Shown: in pieces, positions 37,036-44,252 of the stretch
How positions within the stretch are numbered: position 1 is the stretch's first letter
Layout of the letters: each line of letters begins with the position of its first letter
Assembly: GCF_004795745.1 (NCBI RefSeq)
Contig: NZ_SDGV01000004.1
Location: forward strand, 186,001-250,000
Reading direction: 5' to 3'
Source of the DNA: Vagococcus silagei
GTDB taxonomy: Bacteria; Bacillota; Bacilli; Lactobacillales; Vagococcaceae
Length of the DNA: 64,000 nucleotides
Translations under genes and position numbers: made by a program
The notes under the pieces: generated by a model
Databases searched by the model: none
What the model was told of the DNA's origin: nothing
Seen by the model: the letters and a program-made list of their open reading frames with translations, nothing else

Positions 37036-37332
37036 ATGAAATTAGTCGACGTAACAAACAGCTACCGGGAGTTAGTATCAAAGCAATTGGAGAACACTGA
37101 TGCCAGTTTTGTAAAAGTCTATTCATTCGGCAAGACATTGGTTGTTCACAGTGAAGCGCCTACACATACTGAAGTTGTGATCATTAACAAACTTCGTGAA
37201 GTTAAAGATTTTGAGATTAACCACGTGGTAAGTTCGATTTTTGATACCAATATTGCAAACCCAAAAATCAGTGTACTCAAGACTAAGGGTGTTGTTGAGC
37301 TTTCTATGCTACATACGGTTAAGAAGGCCTAA
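37036..37332 (+). CDS. DUF1827-family protein
   Basis: A 98-residue protein opening MKLVDVTNSYRELVSKQLEN and continuing VKVYSFGKTLVVHSEAPTHTE, which matches the DUF1827 family of Lactobacillales. Function is unknown. GGAGGGG lies about 9 bp before the ATG at 37036; the GTG at 37027 touches the ribosome site and is unlikely. A -10 TATAAT is at 36983-36988 without a well-placed -35. It ends at a strong convergent terminator. Confidence 0.85.
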   Translation: MKLVDVTNSYRELVSKQLENTDASFVKVYSFGKTLVVHSEAPTHTEVVIINKLREVKDFEINHVVSSIFDTNIANPKISVLKTKGVVELSMLHTVKKA

Positions 37333-37345
37333 CCAAAAAATAGTC

Positions 37346-37395
37346 AAAAACAAGTCAAAGGCACAATCTGACGATTGTGCTTTTGACTTGTTTTT
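37346..37395. terminator. Bidirectional terminator between DUF1827 and the LPQTG gene
   Basis: Two perfectly matched 23-bp arms (37346-37368 and 37373-37395) with a 4-base loop; A and T tracts at both ends serve two convergent genes. Confidence 0.9.
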
Positions 37396-37406
37396 ATTTT
37401 GAAGAT

Positions 37407-38171
37407 TTATTCATCTTCAGTTTTATCTTCAACTTCTTTTGTTTTCGCTTTATTTTTCATCACGATGACGATGACAACTGCGATAATAACAATGCCACCA
37501 ACAATCATCATCCACTTACTCTTTTGTTCACCAGTTTGAGGAAGCTTTCCAGTTGATGTGGTGGGTTTTGTTGTCGGTTTAGTCGTTGAATTTGTTGTTG
37601 TTGTGAAATTAGTTTGATCTGTCGTTTTTGGTGGATCAATGCCAATGTCCGGATCTTTTATCGTGGCATCGAGTTCATCACGAACTGCATACAAATCTTC
37701 GCGACTCATTGCTGAGTCTAAACGGGTTTTAAGTTCTTTGGCATAGTTAGAATCAATTTTACCTTGTTTTAATAAGGTATCAATGTTTCCACCAATATTC
37801 AGATAAGCTTCTGAGAAAGACCACCAATAATTGCCAGCTTCTTGATTATTCTTAGTGATTTCATTCATATAGCCTTCAAGTTCTTCATTTGTTTTAGCTG
37901 CTTTTACTTTTGCTACTGTTTGATCATATTCTCCTTGAGAAATTTTTTTATTATGAATTAAGATGTTTAATACGCGCAAACGCATATTCAATAATTCTTG
38001 AGTTACTGGTGTTTTAGCAGTATCTGTTGATTGAGTTTCATCTGTGATAGTTTGGGTTGTCTCAGCATTGTCTTTAATAGTAGCATTATTTGTATCTTCA
38101 GCAAAAGCTTGAATTGTTCCAATTCTTGTTAACATAATAAGGGATAGTAATAAAATCACTCTTTTTTTCAT
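37407..38171 (-). CDS. LPQTG-anchored surface protein of unknown function
   Basis: A 254-residue exported protein. The signal peptide MKKRVILLLSLIMLTRIG ends near QAFA-ED, a helical region follows with two related helix-pair units (LLNMRLRVLNILIHNKKIS and DTLLKQGKIDSNYAKEL), then a Thr-rich linker. The sortase motif LPQTG sits ahead of a membrane helix (WMMIVGGIVIIAVVIVIVM) and a charged tail, so sortase A would link it to the wall. The ATG at 38171 has GGAGG 8 bp upstream. The neighbour at 38266 encodes a paralogue of the helical part. I do not recognise the domain. Confidence 0.85.
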   Translation of the reverse strand: MKKRVILLLSLIMLTRIGTIQAFAEDTNNATIKDNAETTQTITDETQSTDTAKTPVTQELLNMRLRVLNILIHNKKISQGEYDQTVAKVKAAKTNEELEGYMNEITKNNQEAGNYWWSFSEAYLNIGGNIDTLLKQGKIDSNYAKELKTRLDSAMSREDLYAVRDELDATIKDPDIGIDPPKTTDQTNFTTTTNSTTKPTTKPTTSTGKLPQTGEQKSKWMMIVGGIVIIAVVIVIVMKNKAKTKEVEDKTEDE

Positions 38172-38265
38172 TGTCATGCCCTCCATCTCTCTTTTTTTGT
38201 AACTTAATTGTAACACCACGTTAACCTAATAGCAACAAATGAAATATTAAATTTTATTAAAGCTT

Positions 38266-38946
38266 TTATTTCCCTTGATTTTTCCTTAAAGAATAGCCAT
38301 ATAAAAATCCAGCAATCACAAGGATAACAATTGAAATCCCACCTAAAATAATTCTCATTTTTTTACGATTAGCTGCTTTTTTCTTAACTGCCGCTTCTTT
38401 TTTTAATCGTTCAGCTCTCTCTATTTTACGCTTTGTTTCTCGAGATGTTTGCGCTTTAACAAACTTATTATTGATCAATTCTAATTCTTTGTTCATTTTA
38501 TCCAATTCAGCAATCGACCGAGCATTCAACATCCGATCAAGATAAACATCGCTCTCTTCAGGTGTAATCTTTTCTTTAACTAATAACTCACTCATTCTAA
38601 CCAATACTTGTCCGTAAATCTTATAAAAATTATCAAGATACTTCTTCGCTGCCAAATTATCTTCTGTCATTTTTTTCACAATTTGTTGGCCATCCGTTAT
38701 CAATTTTGCTTCTTCCAATTGAGCAATTCCATCTGAAAATTGATTTTGATCAATCCATTGATTATCGCGAAGGACTTCCAGCATTTGCTTCTGAAACTTA
38801 AAATCTGATTCATTAAATTGCGGATCATTCATTTCAGTTGATTCTCTATTTGAATCAATTTGATTTAATTCCTCTGCCGAGACCCAAACACTAATCATAG
38901 ATAAGCAAAAAACGACAACCGTACCTATCCAAAATTTTCTTTTCAT
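38266..38946 (-). CDS. Membrane-anchored paralogue of the LPQTG protein
   Basis: A 226-residue protein with a signal peptide (MKRKFWIGTVVVFCLSMISV, cleavage near VSA-EE) and the same helical plan as its neighbour (QMLEVLRDNQWIDQNQFSDG; VRMSELLVKEKITPEESDVY; ELDKMNKELELINNK). In place of a sortase motif, a very basic stretch (ERAERLKKEAAVKKKAANRKK) precedes a C-terminal helix (MRIILGGISIVILVIAGFL), so it stays in the membrane. The two genes lie 94 bp apart on the same strand and probably arose by duplication and act together at the surface. The start has a GGAG ribosome site. Confidence 0.75.
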   Translation of the reverse strand: MKRKFWIGTVVVFCLSMISVWVSAEELNQIDSNRESTEMNDPQFNESDFKFQKQMLEVLRDNQWIDQNQFSDGIAQLEEAKLITDGQQIVKKMTEDNLAAKKYLDNFYKIYGQVLVRMSELLVKEKITPEESDVYLDRMLNARSIAELDKMNKELELINNKFVKAQTSRETKRKIERAERLKKEAAVKKKAANRKKMRIILGGISIVILVIAGFLYGYSLRKNQGK

Positions 38947-38982
38947 TTTTTACTCCATTCTCTTTCCCAATAATTAATTAAA

Positions 38983-39768
38983 TCAAATAATCGGTACACT
39001 TGTCGCAATTTGCTGCTTGAAGGTGACTAATTCAGTTACACCATTTCGTTTTAATACATCACTCATTTCTTTAAAACCAAGTTCGTAATCTTCGGCAACA
39101 TGCGCATCTGACCCTAGAGTAAATCGTGTGCCTCCCATTGCAACATATAAAGGAATTGCATAGTCATACAATGTGTCATTTTGATACTTCACAAAACTTT
39201 TTGCATTTAACTCTAAAGCGAAATCTTTGGCAATCATCTCTTTAAACAGATGTTTCAAGTAGTGTTCTGCAAGTTTTTGATAATCTTCAACTGAAACATC
39301 TACTCTACGCATCCCATAATCAAAATGCGTCAAAATGTTAGCAGTCGGCATCTCTTCCACCGAACGAATCATTTGCTCATAATATTCGCCAATTAGGCGT
39401 TCCAATTCAAATTCTTTCACAACTGGGTCCATAAAATCAATCTTGCCATTTTGGTGGGTGCTCAAAAGAATCACATCATATGGTTTATCGTCAATGAAAT
39501 CTTCAATTCTATTTTTATGGTCGTGGACATAACCGACTTCAATCCCTCGCAATATCTGACGCTCAAAACGTTCTTCATGTCTTTGAAGATCGTCATTATA
39601 TCGGTTGAAGTTAGGGATACTGTCTTTAAAATCTTCACTTGGATTTTCAAAATCAAGGTGTTCAGTCGTCACTAACTGCTTAGTTGTTTGTTGTAAATAG
39701 TTTTCTATCGTTTCCTCTGAATCGAATGAATGTCTCGTATGGACATGTTGATCATAATATACTGTCAT
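38983..39768 (-). CDS. PHP-domain phosphoesterase, histidinol-phosphatase family
   Basis: A 261-residue PHP-type metal enzyme. The first metal motif DQHVHTRHSFDSEE opens the protein, followed by TTEHLDFE, the GIEVGYVHDH region, LSTHQNG, LTHFDYG and the closing GSDAHVAEDYELGF. This order matches HisK-type histidinol phosphatases, but no his operon is nearby, so the substrate may be another phosphate ester. The ATG at 39768 gives the PHP motif the usual N-terminal position. No signal peptide. Confidence 0.85.
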   Translation of the reverse strand: MTVYYDQHVHTRHSFDSEETIENYLQQTTKQLVTTEHLDFENPSEDFKDSIPNFNRYNDDLQRHEERFERQILRGIEVGYVHDHKNRIEDFIDDKPYDVILLSTHQNGKIDFMDPVVKEFELERLIGEYYEQMIRSVEEMPTANILTHFDYGMRRVDVSVEDYQKLAEHYLKHLFKEMIAKDFALELNAKSFVKYQNDTLYDYAIPLYVAMGGTRFTLGSDAHVAEDYELGFKEMSDVLKRNGVTELVTFKQQIATSVPII

Positions 39769-39967
39769 CCCATTATTCCCTCTTTTCTTTATGACATACC
39801 TCAATTATATCACTAAATAAAGAGTGCGACTGTTCACTAAAGAAAAGCTTAGCAAATAAAAAAGCAGTGTTTTCACACTTCAAAGCCAGACTTCTTGATT
39901 CCAATTTTAAAAAATATTTGGTACTCTTAATATAGAATAAAAAATAGGATTTTAGGAGGCTTTTTCT

Positions 39968-40819
39968 ATGCAAAAGGTTACAAAATATATCACTTTAAAT
40001 GATGGCAACAAAATTCCATCCGTTGGCTTTGGTACTTGGCAAACTCCAGATGGTGATGTTGCTGAAGAAGCTGTCTTAACAGCATTACAAGCAGGCTACC
40101 GTCACATTGATACTGCTAAAATTTACGGAAATGAAGTGAGTGTTGGTAGAGCACTTAAAAAATCGGGTATTCCACGTGAAGAAATTTTTCTAACAACCAA
40201 ACTTTGGAATACGGAACACACGTATGAAAAAGCGAAACAATCCATCCATGATCAATTAGAACAACTAGACGTAGACTACTTTGACCTTTACTTGATTCAC
40301 TGGCCAAATCCAGTTGATTACCGTGAGGATTGGGCAAAATCAAATGCCGATAGCTGGCGAGCAATGGAAGAAGCTGTGGCTGAAGGTAAAATTAAATCAA
40401 TTGGTGTCTCAAATTTTCATCCACACCATTTAGATGCCTTACTAAAAACAGCAAAAATCAAACCAGCAATCAATCAAGTTTATTTAAATCCAAGTGATCA
40501 ACAACCAGAATTAGTAGATTATTTTAGAAAGCATGATATTCACTTAGAAGCATATAGCCCACTTGGTACTGGAAAGATTTTCGACATTGAAGAACTTAAA
40601 GAATTAGCAACTAAATATAATAAATCAGTCGCACAGTTAGCAATTCGTTGGTCATTGCAACACGGCTTTATCCCATTACCAAAATCAGTCACACCAGAAC
40701 GCATCATTGCCAACCTAGAGGTCTATGACTTCGAAATCACAGAAGCCGACATGGCAGTCATCGACGCCCAAAAAGGCAAATCCGGCGAAGCCAGAAACCC
40801 AGATGAGTTGCAATTTTAA
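39968..40819 (+). CDS. Aldo/keto reductase
   Basis: A 283-residue AKR of the 2,5-diketo-gluconate reductase type. The catalytic tetrad regions are seen: GYRHIDTAKIYGNE (Asp and Tyr), TTKLWN (Lys) and LYLIHWPNP (His). The C-terminal NADPH-binding part has LPKSVTPERIIANL. It reduces aldehydes or keto-sugars. AGGAGG lies 7 bp before the ATG. The gene is followed by two units of the palindromic repeat. Confidence 0.93.
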   Translation: MQKVTKYITLNDGNKIPSVGFGTWQTPDGDVAEEAVLTALQAGYRHIDTAKIYGNEVSVGRALKKSGIPREEIFLTTKLWNTEHTYEKAKQSIHDQLEQLDVDYFDLYLIHWPNPVDYREDWAKSNADSWRAMEEAVAEGKIKSIGVSNFHPHHLDALLKTAKIKPAINQVYLNPSDQQPELVDYFRKHDIHLEAYSPLGTGKIFDIEELKELATKYNKSVAQLAIRWSLQHGFIPLPKSVTPERIIANLEVYDFEITEADMAVIDAQKGKSGEARNPDELQF

Positions 40820-40823
40820 AAAT

Positions 40824-41090
40824 GGTGATTTTATGTGCGCTTTGGAGTGAGCAGTAAGATAAGCATCCGAAACTGACGGTTTTTGTCAGATTCGGATGCT
40901 TAGCTTAATGCCGAGCTCCAACACAGAAAATCCCGTCTATTCAAGGTGGTTTTTGGAGCGTTTAGAGGTGAGTCGCAAGACGAGCTTGCGAATAAATTGG
41001 TTTTTAATTGAATCGCAAGATTGACTTGTGACCGAACCTCTGCTCCAAAAATCCCGTCTATCTCAGGTGGTGGAGTGAGCGCCTCAGAGT
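40824..41090 (+). repeat. Palindromic intergenic repeat, two tandem copies (copies 3 and 4)
   Basis: No gene is present between the reductase and the next minus-strand gene; the space is filled by two hairpin units of about 120 bp. Hairpin one is 40842-40921 (TTGGAGTGAGCAGTAAG to GAGCTCCAA with inner AGCATCCGAA / TTCGGATGCT). Hairpin two is 40950-41051 (TTTTTGGAGCGTTTAGAGGT to ACCGAACCTCTGCTCCAAAAA). The link AAAATCCCGTCTATTCAAGG recurs at 41048 with few changes. A partial third unit starts at 41072. Related copies lie at 2.3 and 4.4 kb. Confidence 0.8.
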
Positions 41091-41122
41091 TTTCCCATAC
41101 GTCTCATCCAAAACAAAAAAAT

Positions 41123-41165
41123 AAAAAATGAGCCACTATTTAATAATAGTCTGGCTCATTTTTTT
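41123..41165 (-). terminator. Terminator overlapping the end of the 156-residue gene
   Basis: Arms AAAAAATGAGCCA and TGGCTCATTTTTT; the stop codon of the gene lies inside the stem. Confidence 0.75.
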
Positions 41166-41626
41166 GCATGCTGATAATAATCAAAAATTAAATCTCTAAC
41201 TTCTTCTTCATCATATGTAAAAGGTAAATCGGTTAGATCAAATGTATATTTTGAATCGTCTCTAAAGTTAAAAATTAATGATTGTTGATTGCCCAAACCA
41301 CTAATATCAATCGACTTCACATCATACCATTTTTGCGTTTTCTTTGAAAAATTATGATACATGGTTAAACCAGATTGATCCAAATCTAATTTTCTCAAAC
41401 CAAATTTTATAATACCAATACAATTTGGTACTGCTTCAATCACAGCTAAAGCTGCCACAATGAGTGTTATCCCTGTCGAGATAGAAATCGATGTCTTACC
41501 CGTTACTAATTGAATCAAAATATAAAAGGCAACTGGGATAAAAACAAGCGCAAGACAAAAGTTAAAGACTGCTAAAAATGTATTTCTTTTGATAACTATT
41601 TTTTTATTCTTAAAATCGCTCATCAA
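41156..41626 (-). CDS. Hypothetical membrane protein with PH-like C-terminus
   Basis: A 156-residue protein with two hydrophobic segments near the N-terminus (LAVFNFCLALVFIPVAFYIL; ISTGITLIVAALAVIEAV) and a beta-rich cytoplasmic part (LDLDQSGLTMYHNFSKKTQ, QSLIFNFRDDSKYTFDL) with the look of bacterial PH-like small membrane proteins. No named family recognised. It starts MMSDF after a GGAGGTCGG ribosome site. Its terminator hairpin contains its own stop codon. Monocistronic. Confidence 0.65.
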   Translation of the reverse strand: MMSDFKNKKIVIKRNTFLAVFNFCLALVFIPVAFYILIQLVTGKTSISISTGITLIVAALAVIEAVPNCIGIIKFGLRKLDLDQSGLTMYHNFSKKTQKWYDVKSIDISGLGNQQSLIFNFRDDSKYTFDLTDLPFTYDEEEVRDLIFDYYQHAKK

Positions 41627-41705
41627 TACCGACCTCCTTTATCCTAAAAACTAATATGTAACTCTCTCAAGTATACCAAAAATATTACCTATTTGAACAA
41701 AAGAA

Positions 41706-41739
41706 TAGCAAAGTACCATATATCAACGATACTTTGCTA
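41706..41739 (-). terminator. Terminator after the GNAT gene
   Basis: Arms TAGCAAAGTA and TACTTTGCTA, perfect, followed on the minus strand by TTCTTTTG. Confidence 0.65.
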
Positions 41740-41744
41740 GTTAC

Positions 41745-42287
41745 CTATTTCTCTTTCAACTTAACATAACGATTCAAATCTCTTAGTTCACCACGAATAT
41801 GCAAATCTTCAGGATCCATTCCTACAAAAGTAAAACCACTCTTAATGGCTACCTGATTACTTGGTTTGTTTTCCACATCAGCTAACAGAGTAATTTTATT
41901 AAGACCCATTCGAGCATACGCAATATCACAAAATGCTGTCACAGACTGTGTCATAATGCCACGCCCTACAAAATCAGAACATAACCAATAACCGATCTCT
42001 GCTTTTTTTGCCTTTTGATCAATAAAATGCAATTCAATACAGCCAATGAATTCATCTTTGTAACGAATAAAGTAAAGAGCATCCGTTCCTTCAGCCATTC
42101 CTTTTAACTTCAATTTAATAAAGTTTTCCTCATCTTCAACTGTTTTCGTGTAATCAACAAAATCTAGATATTTTCCTAAATGTTCTCTGTCTCGATCGAT
42201 AATCTCGAACATCGGTTTTGCAGTCTCAATCGTTGGAAAAACTAATTCAATATCAGGTGAAATTTTAAAGGAAAAATATTGTGTCAT
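41745..42287 (-). CDS. RimJ/RimL-type GNAT acetyltransferase
   Basis: A 180-residue GNAT enzyme of the ribosomal-protein N-acetyltransferase group. The strand order with FIRYKDEFIGCIELHFID, EIGYWLCSDFVGRGIMTQSV (acetyl-CoA loop) and ALNKITLLADVENKPSNQVAIKSGF-like segments (here GLNKITLLADVENKPSN) fits RimL-like proteins. The acceptor may be a ribosomal protein or a small molecule. GAGG lies 8 bp before the ATG at 42287, preferred over the GTG at 42296. Confidence 0.88.
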   Translation of the reverse strand: MTQYFSFKISPDIELVFPTIETAKPMFEIIDRDREHLGKYLDFVDYTKTVEDEENFIKLKLKGMAEGTDALYFIRYKDEFIGCIELHFIDQKAKKAEIGYWLCSDFVGRGIMTQSVTAFCDIAYARMGLNKITLLADVENKPSNQVAIKSGFTFVGMDPEDLHIRGELRDLNRYVKLKEK

Positions 42288-42347
42288 CTCTTTCACCTCA
42301 CAACTATAATTTTTGAAAGAATACCATTTTTATACCTAATCGTCAAA

Positions 42348-42947
42348 TTACTTCGTGGCACGTAAACAAAATAATGTTGCCCGTTCTTTCATAAATAGTG
42401 CATCTGCCGTATAGAAATTTTGACTTTGGACGTTATCAAATCCAATTGCTTGCACTTTTTCTATTAAATCTGCTTGCGCAAATCCTGGATGAACTAAATC
42501 AGAATTTACCTTTTCATGATAATCAAAATCAATGATTAGTAGTTCTCCACCCGGTTTCAATGTATCAAATAAAACTTTTAAAGTTGCCTCATATTCAGGA
42601 ATATGTAGTAAAACTTGTGCCATCACAATGACATCAGCGCGAATCACTAACGCTTCATTTTCACTGATGAGATACGTTTCAGCATTTTGAATATCCGTTT
42701 CTTGAATTTTTCCATCAACAACCTTAAGAATCTCAATTGCCGGATCAAGTAAATAAACTTTTTCAAATTGGTCAGCTAATGCCAGCCCTATTACACCCGT
42801 TCCACATCCATAATCAATGAATGTTTGATTTTCCGTCTCATTTGATAGATACTTTGTTACTTCTGCAATCATTTTTTGATTCACAATTTCACGAGCAGGT
42901 GCATCATATTTTTTTGCTGTTTGATTAAAAATATCAATATTTGCCAT
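42348..42947 (-). CDS. SAM-dependent methyltransferase
   Basis: A 199-residue class I methyltransferase. Motif I is FIDYGCGTGVIGLALADQF, followed by VYLLDPAIEIL (acidic residue for ribose), MAQVLLHIPEYEATL and LKPGGELLIIDFDYH. The N-terminal MANIDIFNQTAKKYD is typical of small UbiE/Methyltransf_11-type enzymes. The substrate is unknown. It lies 60 bp upstream of the GNAT gene on the same strand and could be co-transcribed with it. Confidence 0.88.
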   Translation of the reverse strand: MANIDIFNQTAKKYDAPAREIVNQKMIAEVTKYLSNETENQTFIDYGCGTGVIGLALADQFEKVYLLDPAIEILKVVDGKIQETDIQNAETYLISENEALVIRADVIVMAQVLLHIPEYEATLKVLFDTLKPGGELLIIDFDYHEKVNSDLVHPGFAQADLIEKVQAIGFDNVQSQNFYTADALFMKERATLFCLRATK

Positions 42948-43009
42948 TCATTCTACGACCCTTTCTTTCTATGATTCTATCTAAGGTATCATAATTAGTG
43001 TAAAGATAA

Positions 43010-43040
43010 AAAAAAATAGACTCAAAAACGAGTCTATTTT
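43010..43040 (-). terminator. Terminator after the B3/B4-domain gene
   Basis: Arms AAATAGACTC and GAGTCTATTT with loop AAAAAC, followed on the minus strand by a long T run, 12 bp past the stop. Confidence 0.85.
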
Positions 43041-43051
43041 TACTTTATTCA

Positions 43052-43765
43052 TCAATAAATCACAACGCTCGGCTGATTCACAGTTACCTCGTGAATTTCA
43101 CCTTGGACACCAAAGTAGTCATTAACAGCCGTTTGTAGAGCAAGAATAGCGTCATCTGCACGTTTGGCTTGATCAAGATTAATCGCTTCAATGACTAAAA
43201 CAGCATCTTTTGTCGTTTCTTGTAACATCGTCCGTTTGGCTTCCCGCCAGTTAAATGACCGGCAGATTGCACCCTCATCATCGTAGTAGATAATTTCTTC
43301 AGGCAACGCGGGTGCATCCTTTTCAGCACCTAATGGGAAGAATGATTCGCCTCCTGTTGCTTTTCCTAAATGTAAATCACCTTGGATCATCATCAAATCT
43401 TCGCCACCACAAGGAACAGCAAAAGTTAATGAAATCGTATTGTAGATATCAACTAAAGGACTGATTGGACGGAAATCTTTATCTTGATTGACCCGTTTCA
43501 ATAACGCTTCAATCGATGATCGTGCGCCTTTTTTAGTTTTAAATTTTGCAAAAGCTTCTCGCCATTCAGCAATGACCACATTTTGAGTGAAGGTTTCTTC
43601 ACCTAAAAACTTCTTCGCTTCGCGATTGCCTTGTTTCAACATTGCTTCAAATTTAGGATCATCTGCTTCATCAACAATATTATCGATGTCTTTTACAACT
43701 AAAAGGTTAATTTTTGCTTCTGGAAAAACTTCCCAAAAATTTGCATCAACAGTCATTTTTTTCAA
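43052..43765 (-). CDS. B3/B4 tRNA-synthetase-editing-domain protein
   Basis: A 237-residue stand-alone B3/B4 domain, as found in the phenylalanyl-tRNA synthetase beta subunit. Seen are NFWEVFPEAKINLLVV at the start, GARSSIEALLKRV, NTISLTFAVPCGGEDL and EGAICRSFNWREAKRTML. Such proteins may deacylate mischarged tRNA or bind amino acids; the exact role is not established. The start is TTG at 43765 with GGAGG 8 bp upstream, giving MKKMTVDANFW as in relatives. Confidence 0.85.
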   Translation of the reverse strand: MKKMTVDANFWEVFPEAKINLLVVKDIDNIVDEADDPKFEAMLKQGNREAKKFLGEETFTQNVVIAEWREAFAKFKTKKGARSSIEALLKRVNQDKDFRPISPLVDIYNTISLTFAVPCGGEDLMMIQGDLHLGKATGGESFFPLGAEKDAPALPEEIIYYDDEGAICRSFNWREAKRTMLQETTKDAVLVIEAINLDQAKRADDAILALQTAVNDYFGVQGEIHEVTVNQPSVVIY

Positions 43766-43835
43766 TTTACATTCCTCCGATACTTTTCGTTATCTTTATT
43801 ATACCGAAAAAGCACGGATACTTTCAAAAGAAAGC

Positions 43836-44186
43836 TTAACGCAATATCTTGTCCAGTGCCTTACCTTTAGCTAACTCATCAATCAGTTTATCCAGATAGC
43901 GTATTTTCTGCATCAATTCATCTTCAATTTCTTCAACCCGGTAACCACAAATCACACCTTTGATTAAATGAGCGCGCTCGTTGAATCCCGGCGCTTCCTT
44001 AAAGAATGTTTCAAAATCCAGTTTGTCAGTTAACACTTTTTGTAAGCCTTCTTGATCATAGCCTGTCAACCAGAAGATAATCTCATCGATCTCTGCCTTA
44101 GTGCGCCCCTTCTTTTCTACTTTTTGAATATACAAAGGATAGACACTACCAAACGACATCGAAAAAATCTTATGAGCCATTTCCAT
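43836..44186 (-). CDS. DUF2200-family protein
   Basis: A 116-residue protein with [26 protein letters not shown] followed by [13 protein letters not shown], the signature of DUF2200, and a C-terminal [22 protein letters not shown]. Function is unknown. AAAGGAAA lies 6 bp before the ATG at 44186; a second ATG at 44180 is possible. No membrane segment. Confidence 0.85.
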   Translation of the reverse strand: MEMAHKIFSMSFGSVYPLYIQKVEKKGRTKAEIDEIIFWLTGYDQEGLQKVLTDKLDFETFFKEAPGFNERAHLIKGVICGYRVEEIEDELMQKIRYLDKLIDELAKGKALDKILR

Positions 44187-44252
44187 CACTTTCCTTTCAG
44201 TTTATCTACTGTCATCATAACGGAAAAATCTAAAATGCCCAATCAATTTGAT

